DNA from: an uncultured Lachnospiraceae bacterium
GTDB taxonomy: Bacteria > Bacillota > Clostridia > Lachnospirales > Lachnospiraceae
Direction: 5' to 3'
NCBI GenBank assembly: GCA_937877165.1
Contig: CALEFO010000016.1
Span: forward strand, 1-7,833
DNA: 7,833 nt
Numbering within the stretch: the stretch's first letter is position 1; every line of letters starts with the position of its first letter. Position numbers and translations under genes: made by a program. The notes under the pieces were generated by a model. The model was not told where the DNA came from, did not search any database, and was given only the letters and a program-made list of their open reading frames with translations. Of this stretch, positions 1-6,143 are shown in pieces.

Positions 1-559
1 CCCAGGCGATCCGGTACAGGAAATACAGGTTGCTGAGAATGGAAACGACATTGAGAAGCTGATAGACAAGAAAATCGGACGGTCCGCACAGCGCCGCGAT
101 CAGCTGTCCGATGAAAACATAGGTGATCTGAAACGGATAAACGAAAAGATATCCGCCCTCCCGCAGGGCCCCGTAGTCCCCCGCAGAGAAGGCCTGCATG
201 ATGTCGTCCAGCTGCAGGGCATCGTTCGTTGCGTTTCCGCGGATCACGAAGACCAGAAACAGCGACATCGCCCCCGCGAAGATCATCATCGGCCAAGGAA
301 AGGCGGGACGGTCTTCTCCCTTTCCTCCCTTCCGGTCCATTCTCCATAACACGATGCCGGTCACCGCCAGCACCGCCGCCATGGACAGGAGAAGGAGCGG
401 CACATTGTCCCGCGTGATCTCAAACAGATCATTCTGCTCGTACTGCCGGAAGGAAATCACCGTCACAAGGCTGAAAAGAAATACTGCGGCGGACAGAATG
501 CCCAGAAGGCCGAAGGAAAGGGCGATTGCAAATTTTTTCAGGAAAATCAGTATTTTCAT
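1..559 (-). CDS. N-terminal part of a polytopic membrane protein, probable GT-C-type glycosyltransferase (partial)
   Basis: Seen: an open minus-strand frame runs from an ATG at 557-559 to the left edge without a stop, giving the first 186 residues. A GGAAAG ribosome binding site lies six bases before the ATG. Hydrophobic segments lie at about residues 10-37, 52-72, 88-106, 140-158 and 163-183, so this is an integral membrane protein. A loop at about 107-140 holds an Asp pair (QLDDIMQAF), then AGDYGALREGGYLFVYPFQ. Known: Firmicutes relatives of the protein O-mannosyltransferase/ArnT (GT-C) fold often have a first extracytoplasmic loop with acidic residues followed by a Gly-Tyr-Leu and Tyr-Pro-Phe/His-Gln segment. 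Inference: transfer of a sugar from a polyprenyl-phosphate donor at the outer face of the membrane. The C-terminal region is missing, so the substrate cannot be guessed. It follows 6S RNA but has its own promoter at 652-660. It could also be an uncharacterised membrane protein with no enzymatic role. Confidence 0.7.
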   Translation of the reverse strand, partial: MKILIFLKKFAIALSFGLLGILSAAVFLFSLVTVISFRQYEQNDLFEITRDNVPLLLLSMAAVLAVTGIVLWRMDRKGGKGEDRPAFPWPMMIFAGAMSLFLVFVIRGNATNDALQLDDIMQAFSAGDYGALREGGYLFVYPFQITYVFIGQLIAALCGPSDFLVYQLLNVVSILSNLYFLYRIAW

Positions 560-600
560 GACAGGCTTTCCATTTTATTTTCTATTACGGAATGAATCGG

Positions 601-646
601 CCTGCAAGCGGCCTGTTCACGCCGAAATCTTGCAGGTGCCGAACAG
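601..646 (-). other. Structured leader of the GT-C-like gene: interleaved complementary segments (possible pseudoknot)
   Basis: Read on the minus strand, CTGTTC (646-641) is complementary to GAACAG (618-613), and CCTGCAAG (636-629) is complementary to CTTGCAGG (608-601). The segments alternate in the order a, b, a', b'. The 6-bp and 8-bp helices must therefore form an H-type pseudoknot or be mutually exclusive hairpins. The element sits at the very 5' end of the predicted transcript, about 40 bases before the start codon. I do not recognise a known riboswitch class in it. The transcript start may trim the first base or two of the outer helix. Confidence 0.4.
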
Positions 647-651
647 ATGTC

Positions 652-660
652 ATTATATCA
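652..660 (-). promoter_or_regulatory. Extended -10 promoter for the GT-C-like gene
   Basis: On the minus strand the sequence reads TGATATAAT: a perfect TATAAT hexamer (657-652) preceded by the extended -10 dinucleotide TG one base upstream. No good -35 is present, because that position lies inside the 6S terminator hairpin. The predicted start is near 645, about 86 bases before the ATG at 559. The promoter directly abuts the U-tract of the upstream terminator, giving a compact terminator-promoter junction. Confidence 0.6.
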
Positions 661-696
661 AAAAAGCCGGCCTGAAGCATCCGCTCCAGACCGGCT
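660..696 (-). terminator. Intrinsic terminator of the 6S RNA transcript
   Basis: On the minus strand a 14-bp uninterrupted stem (arms 696-683 and 678-665, with a few G-U pairs) closes on a four-base GGAT loop and is followed by a run of T (665-660). This is a textbook Rho-independent terminator. It lies just downstream of the 6S RNA body and just upstream of the next promoter. The opposite strand lacks a T-run, so it acts in the minus direction only. Confidence 0.9.
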
Positions 697-699
697 CTG

Positions 700-917
700 T
701 GACTGCCGTGAAAAACCCTTCGGCCCTGTGCACTTTGACTCCTAGCCTCAGCCAGGTGGGTGCCCGCGGCAGATACTTTTGCCATCCCTAGACCGCCGGA
801 CAAGCCGGGGATCTTCCGTCCTCGTAAGGCGGGGGCGCGACAGCCATACTGCAAGACTAAGCTCCCGTTTAAAGTATTTGTAGGTTCAAAATAACACAGG
901 AAAAATGCTTCCGGGCA
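700..917 (-). ncRNA. ssrS: 6S RNA (global regulator of sigma-70 RNA polymerase)
   Basis: No protein-coding gene fits here, yet the stretch has its own promoter (924-952) and terminator (660-696). It folds like 6S RNA. A closing stem is formed by CCTGTG (900-895) with CACAGG (730-725). Inside it a large open region has an unpaired-looking 5' side with TTTGAACCTACAAATAC and TTTAAACGGGAG. A 10-bp stem then pairs 861-852 with 750-741, and a GC-rich terminal arm contains GGGCACCCACC (765-755). As I recall, the GAACCTAC...AACGGGAG and GGGCACCCACC blocks are typical of Firmicutes 6S RNAs. The size of about 200 nt fits. Known role: 6S RNA mimics an open promoter, sequesters the housekeeping holoenzyme in slow growth, and is released by pRNA synthesis. 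The 5' end is inferred from the promoter. The 3' end is uncertain and depends on processing before the terminator. A covariance search was not possible here. Confidence 0.78.
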
Positions 918-923
918 AAATCA

Positions 924-952
924 AGTATAGCAAGCTCCCCGGCGTTTGTCTA
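924..952 (-). promoter_or_regulatory. Sigma-70-type promoter of the 6S RNA
   Basis: On the minus strand TAGACA (952-947) and TATACT (929-924) are separated by exactly 17 bases, each one or two mismatches from the -35 and -10 consensus. The predicted start is near 917, just before the 6S body. This is the best two-box promoter in the window, which suits a highly expressed small RNA. Confidence 0.75.
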
Positions 953-1047
953 CGTGCAGCTGACCCTCAAAGCCCGCTGCCGGAATCGGAGGCTCTGCCT
1001 GCAGACCGCTTTCTTTTGAAAACACGTTCGGCAAAAAGCACATGCAA

Positions 1048-2979
1048 TCAGATCTCTGCACACTCCCTGACAAGCCAGGCCTTCTCCTCCTCGTTCAGAT
1101 AAGGGGAAAGCTTCTCCACGACCTCTTTATGGTACTGATTCAAAAGGCTTCTTGTGTGCGGCGTAAGGACCGAGGGATCAATCAGGTCGCGGTCCAGAGG
1201 CGCAAAGGTCAGCGGCTCGAAGCAAAGGAACGTTCCGTCCGGCGTGGTTTTCCACTCGCGGCACAGAAGAATCGTCTCAATCCGGATGCCGTACTCTCCC
1301 TCGCGGTAAACGCCCGGCTCATCTGACACCACCATGCCTGCCGCAAACGGCGTGGAATCCGCCTTCTCTCGGACTCTCCAGCGAATGGTCTGCGGTCCCT
1401 CATGCACGTTCAGAAGATAGCCGATTCCGTGACCGGTTCCGCACTTGTAATCCATGCCGTTCTCCCACATGGGCTCTCTTGCCATGATGTCGAGTGCCAT
1501 GCCGCTGCACCCCTTCAGGAAAACCGTTCCCATCAGCTGCAGCTGGGACACCGCCGTCAGCGTATAGCTGCGGCGCATCTTCTCCGTCACAGGTCCGACC
1601 GACATGGTTCTTGTGACATCCGTCGTTCCGCGAAGATAATGTCCGCCGGAATCCACGAGCAGCATTCCCTCGGGAGAAAGCTTTGCTCCGCCGTCCGCGC
1701 CGGGCTCGTAGTGCATCATCGCCGCGTTGCTGCCATAGGCCGAAATTGTCGGGAAGGAAAGCTCCACATAGTCCGATATCCCGGCTCTAAGCTTGTCCAG
1801 ATAAGAAGCCGCGGACCCTTCCGTCAGCTCCGCGCCCTCCTTCATGCTCTTTTTCAGCCAGTAAATAAACTTCGTCAGCGCCGCGCTGTCTTCCACATAG
1901 ATGTCACGGAAGTTCCGGATCTCTGTCTCATTCCGGATGGACTTCATATAGTCCACCGGACTCGGCGTCTCCACAAGGAGCTTTTTCTCCTCCTCGGCGC
2001 GGATCTTTGCCGCCGCGGCAGAAGGAAGCACGGAAAGGTCCAGATTCTCCTTCTTTCTCAGCTTTCTGTCAATGCCGCGGTCCAGGTTCTGCAAAAGTCC
2101 CTGATACACGGCATAGCTCGTGTAGTCCGGATCAATCCAAATGCGGACTTCTTCACACTCACCGCCGGATTCAAGGGGAAGCTTTGGAAGATCCGAAAGG
2201 AAGTTCCCGTAGCTTTGGAGCGTGATCCCGCAGGCTCCTGCATAGTCCGAGAGATCTTTTGTCACCTCCGCATCCTGCAAATACAAAAGAGCCGTTTCCT
2301 TCGTCACAACCGCATAGGACAGAGCCACCGGGTTGCACTCCACGTCGTTGCCGCGAATGTTGAACAGCCACATAATCTCGTCAAGCTTGCTGCTGACATA
2401 CGCGCTGACGTTCTTCTCCTTCATCCTTGCGCGGAGCCTTTCGAGCTTTGATACTGCTGTCTCTCCCGCATACTTTTCCGCATCCAGAAGGAAAACAGCA
2501 TGCTCCGGAAGTGCAGGACGGTTCTCCCAGGCGTCTCCCGCAAGGTCCAGGTCCGCCCGGATGGAAATGCCCTTTCCGGCAAGGAGATGGGAAAGCTTCT
2601 CCCCCTCCGCCTTCGTGATGCAGCGGCCGTCAAAGAAAAGCACCGACTTCTCCGGCATATGGTCCTTCAGCCACTCGTAGAGCGTCGGCACGCCGGGCTC
2701 GCCCATCTTCATCAGCGTGATGCCGCTTCCTTCCAGCTCATGCTCCGCCTGGATAAAATAGCGGCCGTCCGCCCAGAGCGCCGCTTCATTTCCGCGCACC
2801 GCAAGTGTCCCCGCCGAGCCTGTAAATCCGCTGTAATACTCTCTTGCCTTGAAGCAGTCCGCCACATATTCCGAATTGTGATAATCTGCTGTGGGGATCA
2901 GAACGGTGTCCGCACCACTCCTCTCCATCGTCTTCCGCAGTGCAGCAAGCCGCGCCACACACTGATTTTCTGCCATCAT
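1048..2979 (-). CDS. Xaa-Pro aminopeptidase, three-domain M24B family
   Basis: Cleaves the N-terminal residue from peptides whose second residue is proline; probably cytoplasmic, as no signal peptide is seen. The layout is that of eukaryotic-type aminopeptidase P: a creatinase-like N-domain (about 5-150), a second creatinase-like domain (about 160-340) and a C-terminal pita-bread catalytic domain (about 345-590). All five dinuclear-metal ligands are visible, numbered from the ATG at 2977-2979: Asp443 (LLVDSGGHY), Asp454 (TTDVTRT), His517 (GTGHGIGY), Glu554 (DEPGVY) and Glu568 (IRIETI). His423 (MMHYEP) and His526 (NVHEGP) match the substrate-site histidines. At 643 residues it is longer than the roughly 600 I expect. 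The excess seems to lie near 295-335, a charged stretch between the second and catalytic domains. Start choice: the frame stays open to a TTG at 3007-3009 with no usable ribosome site. AAGGGAG at 2987-2981 favours the ATG at 2979 or the adjacent ATG at 2976. No convincing terminator follows the stop. Confidence 0.93.
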   Translation of the reverse strand: MMAENQCVARLAALRKTMERSGADTVLIPTADYHNSEYVADCFKAREYYSGFTGSAGTLAVRGNEAALWADGRYFIQAEHELEGSGITLMKMGEPGVPTLYEWLKDHMPEKSVLFFDGRCITKAEGEKLSHLLAGKGISIRADLDLAGDAWENRPALPEHAVFLLDAEKYAGETAVSKLERLRARMKEKNVSAYVSSKLDEIMWLFNIRGNDVECNPVALSYAVVTKETALLYLQDAEVTKDLSDYAGACGITLQSYGNFLSDLPKLPLESGGECEEVRIWIDPDYTSYAVYQGLLQNLDRGIDRKLRKKENLDLSVLPSAAAAKIRAEEEKKLLVETPSPVDYMKSIRNETEIRNFRDIYVEDSAALTKFIYWLKKSMKEGAELTEGSAASYLDKLRAGISDYVELSFPTISAYGSNAAMMHYEPGADGGAKLSPEGMLLVDSGGHYLRGTTDVTRTMSVGPVTEKMRRSYTLTAVSQLQLMGTVFLKGCSGMALDIMAREPMWENGMDYKCGTGHGIGYLLNVHEGPQTIRWRVREKADSTPFAAGMVVSDEPGVYREGEYGIRIETILLCREWKTTPDGTFLCFEPLTFAPLDRDLIDPSVLTPHTRSLLNQYHKEVVEKLSPYLNEEEKAWLVRECAEI

Positions 2980-2980
2980 T

Positions 2981-2990
2981 CTCCCTTCTT
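2981..2990 (-). promoter_or_regulatory. Ribosome binding site deciding the aminopeptidase start
   Basis: On the minus strand AAGAAGGGAG precedes two consecutive ATG codons (2979-2977 and 2976-2974). Spacing from the GGGAG core is one base to the first ATG and four to the second; from the AAGG part it is four and seven. The second ATG is therefore slightly better placed. The upstream TTG at 3009 has no comparable site. Confidence 0.6.
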
Positions 2991-3107
2991 TCTTAGTCGC
3001 TATACCCAATCCCGTTTTTCATTCCCGGACACTGCTTACCAAAAAAAACATTTTACCGTTTCCAGACACAAACCGCCCGAAGCTCTGTTCCTTTTCTCAG
3101 GGCACCG

Positions 3108-3169
3108 TTCACAGAAAAAGAGGCGCAGCCGCGCGATTTCGACGGCGAAGCGTCACATGAGCGCGGCGC
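3108..3169. repeat. 62-bp direct repeat, copy 1 (terminator-like, half-formed)
   Basis: This copy matches 3209-3270 at 61 of 62 positions with an offset of 101 bases; the one difference is A3113 versus G3214. The roughly 30 bases before each copy are also related, at about 21 of 30 positions, so the ancestral unit may have been about 100 bp. The inner inverted arms (7 bp, GCCGCGC and GCGCGGC) are present. The outer arm that would complete the long hairpin is missing on the right, so this copy makes a weaker structure than copy 2. It lies in the untranslated region between thrC and the aminopeptidase. Confidence 0.85.
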
Positions 3170-3208
3170 ATCTCCGGTCGAAACCTCGTTCCCTGTCTCC
3201 GGATACCT

Positions 3209-3270
3209 TTCACGGAAAAAGAGGCGCAGCCGCGCGATTTCGACGGCGAAGCGTCACATGAGCGCGGCGC
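3209..3270. repeat. 62-bp direct repeat, copy 2 (forms the body of the thrC terminator)
   Basis: This is the second copy of the element at 3108-3169. Here the flanking bases 3269-3282 complement the left part of the repeat, converting it into a full terminator hairpin (see 3214-3282). Near identity between copies in a non-coding spacer implies recent duplication or an interspersed repeat family. Whether it occurs elsewhere in the genome cannot be seen from this window. Confidence 0.85.
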
Positions 3271-3282
3271 GCCTCTTTTTCC
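3214..3282 (-). terminator. Large hairpin terminator of thrC (potentially bidirectional)
   Basis: Arms 3214-3227 and 3269-3282 are perfect 14-bp inverted complements (GGAAAAAGAGGCGC and GCGCCTCTTTTTCC). After a single bulged A they continue into a further 7-bp stem (3229-3235 with 3262-3268). The 26-base loop holds a smaller hairpin. Both strands end in CTCTTTTTCC, so it could stop transcription either way. It begins 15 bases after the thrC stop and is the obvious terminator for that gene. The stem is unusually long for an intrinsic terminator and is made from repeat copy 2. Confidence 0.82.
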
Positions 3283-3297
3283 TATTACTATCCCCGA

Positions 3298-4842
3298 TCA
3301 GATTCCCAGAAACTTCTCGACCTCGGCAGCCATCGCCGAAGCGTCCTTCTCACAGACCGTCTTATGACGAATCTCTGCGCCGCGAAGGCCCGCAACGGCC
3401 TGCGGAACCGGAACGCCGCTCACTGCCGACAGTGCATCCGCAAGCTCCAGATCCGGAAGCTCATGCGGCTTTCCGAGTGCCTTCATAACCGCAGTCTCGA
3501 ACTTAAACGGCGACGCGGTGGAAACGATCACTGTTCTCGTCGCATCACCGGTCTCTTTCCGATACTTGCCGTAAACTGCCGATGCCACGGCTGTGTGCGG
3601 ATCAATGACATAACCGTCCTTCTCGTAGCGCTCGCGGATCTCCTGTGCAGTTTCCTCTTCCGTCGCCCATCCGGAGGCGAAATCCGAAAGCTTTTCGCGC
3701 ATGGACTCCGTGATCTGATATTTTCCCGTCTCGGCGAGCTGCTTCATGAAGCCTGCATCTGCCGAAGCGCTGTCTCCCGCGATGTGGTAGATAAGGCGCT
3801 CCAGATTGGACGAAATCAGAATGTCCATGGACGGCGAGGTCGTAAGAACAAACTTCCGGTTCCGGTCATACGCACCGGTCTGGAAGAAATCAAACAGAAC
3901 CTTGTTGGAGTTGGAGGCACAGATCAGCTTATGCACCGGAACGCCGAGCTCCTTTGCATAATAGGCAGCAAGGATGTTGCCGAAGTTCCCGGTCGGAACA
4001 ACGAAGTTCACGGCTTCGCCTGCTGCCAGCGCATCCTCTGTCGTCATTCCTGCGCTGACCTGCATTTCCTTCTTCTCATTCTCTGCTGCGCCAAGAAGCC
4101 TTGTGTACGCCCAGACATAATATGCGATCTGCGGAACCAGGCGTCCGATGTTGATGGAGTTCGCCGAGGAGAACTGATAGCCTGCTACCGCAAGCTTTTC
4201 CTTCTCTTTTGGATCCGTGAAAATCTTCTTCACGCCGCTCTGCGCATCGTCGAAGTTGCCGCGGATGCCAATGACGCACGTGTTGTCGCCCTTCTGAGTC
4301 ACCATCTGACGCTCCTGAATGGAGGAGACGCCGTCCTTCGGGTAAAATACGATGATTTTCGTTCCCGGAACATCGGCAAAGCCCGCCAGTGCCGCCTTTC
4401 CGGTATCACCTGAGGTCGCGGTCAGGATGACGATCTTCTTGTTCTCCTGATTCTTCTTCGCAGCCGTGATCATCAGGTGCGGCAGAATGGACAGCGCCAT
4501 ATCCTTGAAGGCGATGGTCGCACCGTGGAACAGCTCCATATATTCGGTTCCGTTCACAGCCTTCAAAGGCGCGATGGCAGCCGTATCGAACTTGCTGTCA
4601 TACGCCGCCGCGATGCAGCCTTTCAGCTCTTCCTCGGTGTAATCCGTAAGGAACAGCTTCATAACCTCATAGGCAACCTCCTGATAGGTCATTCCAGCCA
4701 GCTCTTCCAGCGAAACATCAAGCTTTGGAAGAAAAGTAGGAACAAAAAGTCCGCCATCATCGGCAAGTCCCTTCAGGATCGCCTGGGATGCCGTGATCGG
4801 TGTGCTCTCACTCCGTGTGCTGCGATACATGATACGATTCAT
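3298..4842 (-). CDS. thrC: Threonine synthase
   Basis: Converts O-phospho-L-homoserine and water to L-threonine and phosphate, the last step of threonine biosynthesis, with pyridoxal phosphate in the cytoplasm. The N-terminal YRSTRS and the segment up to about residue 90 match the ThrC N-domain. The PLP-binding lysine is Lys113 in HGATIAFKDMALSIL. The PLP ring and phosphate contacts are seen as TATSGDTGKAAL (141-152) and VPTGNFGNILAAYY (282-295). The SSANSINIGRLVPQIAYY stretch (about 225-242) is also typical. At 514 residues it is near the usual size, with a modest extra charged segment at about 252-275. The start at 4842 is chosen because AGGGAGG lies eight bases upstream; the internal Met5 would be too far. 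It has its own promoter and leader just after rnfD, so it need not be in that operon. Its terminator is at 3214-3282. No thrB or hom gene is adjacent here. Confidence 0.97.
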   Translation of the reverse strand: MNRIMYRSTRSESTPITASQAILKGLADDGGLFVPTFLPKLDVSLEELAGMTYQEVAYEVMKLFLTDYTEEELKGCIAAAYDSKFDTAAIAPLKAVNGTEYMELFHGATIAFKDMALSILPHLMITAAKKNQENKKIVILTATSGDTGKAALAGFADVPGTKIIVFYPKDGVSSIQERQMVTQKGDNTCVIGIRGNFDDAQSGVKKIFTDPKEKEKLAVAGYQFSSANSINIGRLVPQIAYYVWAYTRLLGAAENEKKEMQVSAGMTTEDALAAGEAVNFVVPTGNFGNILAAYYAKELGVPVHKLICASNSNKVLFDFFQTGAYDRNRKFVLTTSPSMDILISSNLERLIYHIAGDSASADAGFMKQLAETGKYQITESMREKLSDFASGWATEEETAQEIRERYEKDGYVIDPHTAVASAVYGKYRKETGDATRTVIVSTASPFKFETAVMKALGKPHELPDLELADALSAVSGVPVPQAVAGLRGAEIRHKTVCEKDASAMAAEVEKFLGI

Positions 4843-4877
4843 CTTTTTTACCTCCCTGGGGCAAAATCCGCGATACC

Positions 4878-4941
4878 AGAGAGAATTTCACGAAGACGAA
4901 TTCTCTCTGTGTACAGAGTGCCGCCTGGCGGCACTCTGTAC
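4878..4941 (-). promoter_or_regulatory. Two-hairpin 5' leader of thrC, including a 31-bp perfect palindrome
   Basis: The first hairpin is a 31-base palindrome (4911-4941): two 15-base arms, GTACAGAGTGCCGCC and its complement, around one central base. The second (4878-4908) has 10-bp arms, AGAGAGAATT with AATTCTCTCT, around an 11-base loop. Neither is followed by a T-run, so neither looks like an intrinsic terminator. Both fall between the predicted thrC transcription start and its ribosome site. They could stabilise the mRNA 5' end, act as a protein-binding operator, or form a barrier at the 3' end of the rnfCD transcript. I recognise no known attenuator or T-box here. Confidence 0.55.
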
Positions 4942-4953
4942 TTACTGCGGTCT

Positions 4954-4962
4954 ATCTTAACA
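4954..4962 (-). promoter_or_regulatory. Extended -10 promoter for thrC
   Basis: On the minus strand TGTTAAGAT gives the extended -10 TG, one spacer base and TAAGAT (4959-4954). No strong -35 is visible. The predicted start is near 4947, leaving a leader of about 105 bases before the thrC ATG. It starts only 24 bases after the rnfD stop, so read-through from rnfCD is also possible because no U-tract terminator separates the two. Confidence 0.5.
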
Positions 4963-4985
4963 TATCCGGTAATGATTCAGTAATT

Positions 4986-6143
4986 TCATTCGTCCCGGCT
5001 GTTCCCATTCTCCTGCTGCGCCTCAGCAAGTGCCTTCTGCAGAAGCGTGTCATCGCCTGTATAGCGGGCTGCCTCCAGCCCCCTTGCTTCCTTCTCGATC
5101 TGCTCCTGAAATTTTAAAAATTCCTGATCCAGAGCCTCGTTGGTAATCTCCGGCGTGGACGTCTCTGTCCCGAGCGCTCTTCTCTTCTTCGGCTCCTTGA
5201 TGATCCACTTCTTCGCCGCCGCGCCGAACGGCTTCGGCGCAAGCTTTTTGTCCAAAAGCGGGCGCAGAAAGTTCACGAGAAGAAGCGCGTACACCACCGC
5301 GTCCTCATAGAGCCCTGCCTTGCGCAGCCAGAACACCGCCGATCCGAAAATAAGGCCGTACCAGATTCGCGCCGCCTGCGAGACAGGAGACGTTGTAAAG
5401 TCCTCCGCCATCACAAAGGCCGTGAAAAGAAAGCTCCCTCCGCAGATCTGAATCGCCAGCGTATAGGGCGAAAGTCCATAGCGCCCGATCAGGACGTAGC
5501 AGACAGAAAACGAAATCAGGGACGCAAGCGGCACCGTAAGATCGATCAGCCCCGCGAGAAACAGGATCCCCGCTGCTGCAAGAACCGCCAGGGCCGAAGA
5601 GGTCCCGATGTATCCCGGGACATTTCCCGTCAGCATCCCAGCAAGGTCCGGCGTCTCTCCGCTCTGAAGAAGCGCAAGCGGTGCTGCGCCGCTGTACCCT
5701 TTCGCGGACAAATCCAGCATCATGCTGCGGCAGACAAGAAGCAGGACACATTTTGCTGCCATCGCAGGATTCAGCAGATTATGACCCAGTCCTCCGAACG
5801 CATGCTTGAACAGGATGATCGCAAGCGCCGCGATCGCGGCCCCCGCCCAATAAGGGGCCGCCGGCGGCAGAATCAGTCCTCCGATCAGGCCGGTCACGAT
5901 GCACGAATAGTCCATAACGGACGACGTGCGGCTCTTCCAGATCCAGTCGCAGACAAATTCCGAAACCAGCGCGGTTCCCACGGAAATTCCGACAAGAAGC
6001 GCCGCATGAAGGCCGTACCGGTAAATTCCCATTCCCGCGCAGGGAAGGAGAGCCAGCACCACGAAATACATCAGGTCCCCCGTGGTTATCCTGGACCGTA
6101 CAAAGGGGGCCGATTCGAAGGCTTTTACCATTCTGCGCTTCAA
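4986..6143 (-). CDS. rnfD: Rnf-type electron transport complex subunit D, atypical
   Basis: Membrane subunit of the RnfD/NqrB family, which carries electrons through a membrane-bound flavin. Numbering is from the TTG at 6143 (385 residues). Family landmarks are VRSRITTGD at the N-terminus, the MDYSCIVTGLIGGLILPP segment (about 77-94), GHNLLNPAMAAK (about 120-131), GNVPGYIGTSSALA and AEDFTTSP (about 246-253). About nine or ten hydrophobic segments lie between residues 20 and 295. Known: RnfD and NqrB hold FMN on a Thr in an SGAT motif. Seen: the motif here reads SGAAPLALL with Ala154 (codon GCA), so the covalent FMN residue is absent. A hydrophilic, Glu/Lys-rich tail of about 80 residues (305-385) exceeds the usual family C-terminus. 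The TTG start overlaps the rnfC stop, and AGGAGG lies eight bases upstream; the ATG at 6131 has poor spacing. rnfG, rnfE, rnfA and rnfB do not follow. The family is certain; a working Rnf role is not. Confidence 0.9.
   Translation of the reverse strand: MKRRMVKAFESAPFVRSRITTGDLMYFVVLALLPCAGMGIYRYGLHAALLVGISVGTALVSEFVCDWIWKSRTSSVMDYSCIVTGLIGGLILPPAAPYWAGAAIAALAIILFKHAFGGLGHNLLNPAMAAKCVLLLVCRSMMLDLSAKGYSGAAPLALLQSGETPDLAGMLTGNVPGYIGTSSALAVLAAAGILFLAGLIDLTVPLASLISFSVCYVLIGRYGLSPYTLAIQICGGSFLFTAFVMAEDFTTSPVSQAARIWYGLIFGSAVFWLRKAGLYEDAVVYALLLVNFLRPLLDKKLAPKPFGAAAKKWIIKEPKKRRALGTETSTPEITNEALDQEFLKFQEQIEKEARGLEAARYTGDDTLLQKALAEAQQENGNSRDE

Noticed and set aside
198..791. Plus-strand open frame of 197 codons covering the GT-C gene start and the 6S RNA
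   Set aside because: It is antisense to a hydrophobic coding region and a structured RNA; no ribosome site or domain is seen.
585..854. Minus-strand open frame of 89 codons within the 6S region
   Set aside because: It runs through the 6S RNA body and its terminator hairpin, lacks a ribosome site, and does not look like a protein. The RNA explanation is better.
960..1047. Terminator for the aminopeptidase gene
   Set aside because: Only weak four-base stems were found, with no T-run; transcription may continue into the 6S unit or stop by another mechanism.
1402..2451. Long plus-strand open frame (349 codons) opposite the aminopeptidase gene
   Set aside because: It is antisense to a gene with all catalytic motifs, its translation is rich in His, Arg and Leu with no recognisable domain, and it has no plausible ribosome site. 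It is a mirror of GC-rich codon use.
3024..3055. Possible third, degenerate copy of the repeat upstream part (CCGGACAC and an A-run)
   Set aside because: The similarity is short and driven by an A-tract, the spacing does not match the 101-base period, and it lacks the GC-rich core.
3050..3055. TAAAAT as a -10 box for the aminopeptidase gene
   Set aside because: No -35 or extended -10 accompanies it, so a promoter in this spacer is likely but cannot be placed.
3364..4413. Long plus-strand open frame (349 codons) opposite thrC
   Set aside because: It is antisense to a certain threonine synthase; the composition (Arg, Cys, Leu) is typical of a shadow frame.
4860..4882. T-box-like GGTATCGCGG in the thrC leader
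   Set aside because: It recalls the T-box GGTACCGCG block, but the leader is only about 105 bases, the specifier and stem I elements are absent, and no terminator/antiterminator pair follows.
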